Assembly (NCBI GenBank): GCA_040752395.1 | Contig: JBFMHD010000191.1 | Location: forward strand, 1-5,396 | Direction of reading: 5' to 3' | DNA: 5,396 nt | Origin: JBFMHD01 sp040752395 [NCBI: Candidatus Hydrogenedentota bacterium] | GTDB lineage: Bacteria > JBFMHD01 | In this document: one piece after another, positions 5,302 through 5,396 of the stretch | How positions within the stretch are numbered: position 1 is the stretch's first letter | How the letters are laid out: the number at the start of each line of letters is the position of its first letter | The notes under the pieces: generated by a model | The model's database searches: none | The model's input: the letters and a program-made list of their open reading frames with translations, nothing else | Told to the model about the DNA's origin: nothing | Position numbers and translations under genes: made by a program

Positions 5302-5396
5302 TATGAAAAACTAAAGATGATATGAAAAGAGTCACAAGTCGCAAGTCGTGAGTCAAAACAGGACTCGAGACTCGAGACTCAAGACTTTTCAGCAGG
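5301..5396. repeat. Flanking direct repeat, copy 2
   Basis: It matches 84-179 at 95 of 96 positions, same orientation, no gaps; the offset is 5217 bp. The match reaches the last base of the window, so the true right edge of the element is not known. In copy 1 the next bases start the ggctttt heptads at 178-191, and those may belong to the element too. Confidence 0.93.
5330..5386. other. Heptad-phased inverted repeat (possible hairpin), copy 2
   Basis: It has the same arrangement as in copy 1: agtc at 5330, 5337, 5344 and 5351, and gact at 5362, 5369, 5376 and 5383. The innermost stem is gagtc (5350-5354) with gactc (5362-5366). The single difference from copy 1, G at 5374, faces C at 5342 and so adds one possible base pair inside an internal loop. 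The conserved register in two copies makes chance less likely, but a recent duplication would preserve it too. Confidence 0.72.

Noticed and set aside
84-5396. Composite transposon or insertion sequence
   Set aside because: There is no transposase, no terminal inverted repeats and no target-site duplication; the flanking elements are about 100 bp and non-coding.
1-5396. Circular element with terminal overlap
   Set aside because: The match to the window's end begins at 78, and bases 1-77 do not match the sequence before copy 2 (5218-5294), so the ends are not a simple overlap.

Overview
The window looks like bacterial chromosome from an uncultured, probably anaerobic, low-GC bacterium. The genes sampled by hand are about one third G+C, the ORFs are long with Shine-Dalgarno sequences, and two of four genes encode oxygen-sensitive radical SAM enzymes. 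No marker gene fixes the phylum. Cell-surface gene sets of this kind, together with intergenic DNA full of degenerate 7-8 bp repeats, would fit an environmental candidate-phylum, planctomycete-like or similar genome, but that placement is a guess.

Layout. Bases 1-316 hold no gene and are almost entirely short-period repetitive DNA: an 8-bp tandem (34-65), a roughly 100-bp element with a heptad-built hairpin (84-179), and a long tract of 7-bp-phased units (about 178-270). Four co-directional genes follow, filling 317-5132 with gaps of 17, 75 and 23 bp, so they probably form one operon. They are an alkaline-phosphatase-superfamily phosphodiesterase/nucleotide pyrophosphatase (317-1849), a radical SAM protein with a SPASM/twitch-like Cys-rich C-terminus (1867-2904), a B12-binding-domain radical SAM protein (2980-4398) and a DPM1-like family 2 glycosyltransferase (4422-5132). 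Bases 5133-5396 are again non-coding repeats: an attcaaa-type tract, a few heptads, an 8-bp tandem, and a second copy of the 100-bp element (95 of 96 positions identical). The window stops inside or at the end of that copy.

How the genes may work together. The glycosyltransferase probably moves a sugar from a nucleotide sugar to a polyprenyl-phosphate or other membrane-associated acceptor. The two radical SAM enzymes could make difficult C-H or C-C changes on the sugar, lipid or another substrate, and the phosphodiesterase could cleave or transfer a phosphoester in the same route. That suggests a lipid- or glycan-modification pathway. This is inference from families and gene order; no substrate can be read from the sequence, and no peptide precursor gene was seen.

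The most unusual structure is outside the genes. The gene block lies between direct copies of an element whose left arm carries AGTC every 7 bp four times and whose right arm carries GACT every 7 bp four times, in exact register for a regularly interrupted hairpin. It sits in a wider landscape of different 7- and 8-bp degenerate repeats.
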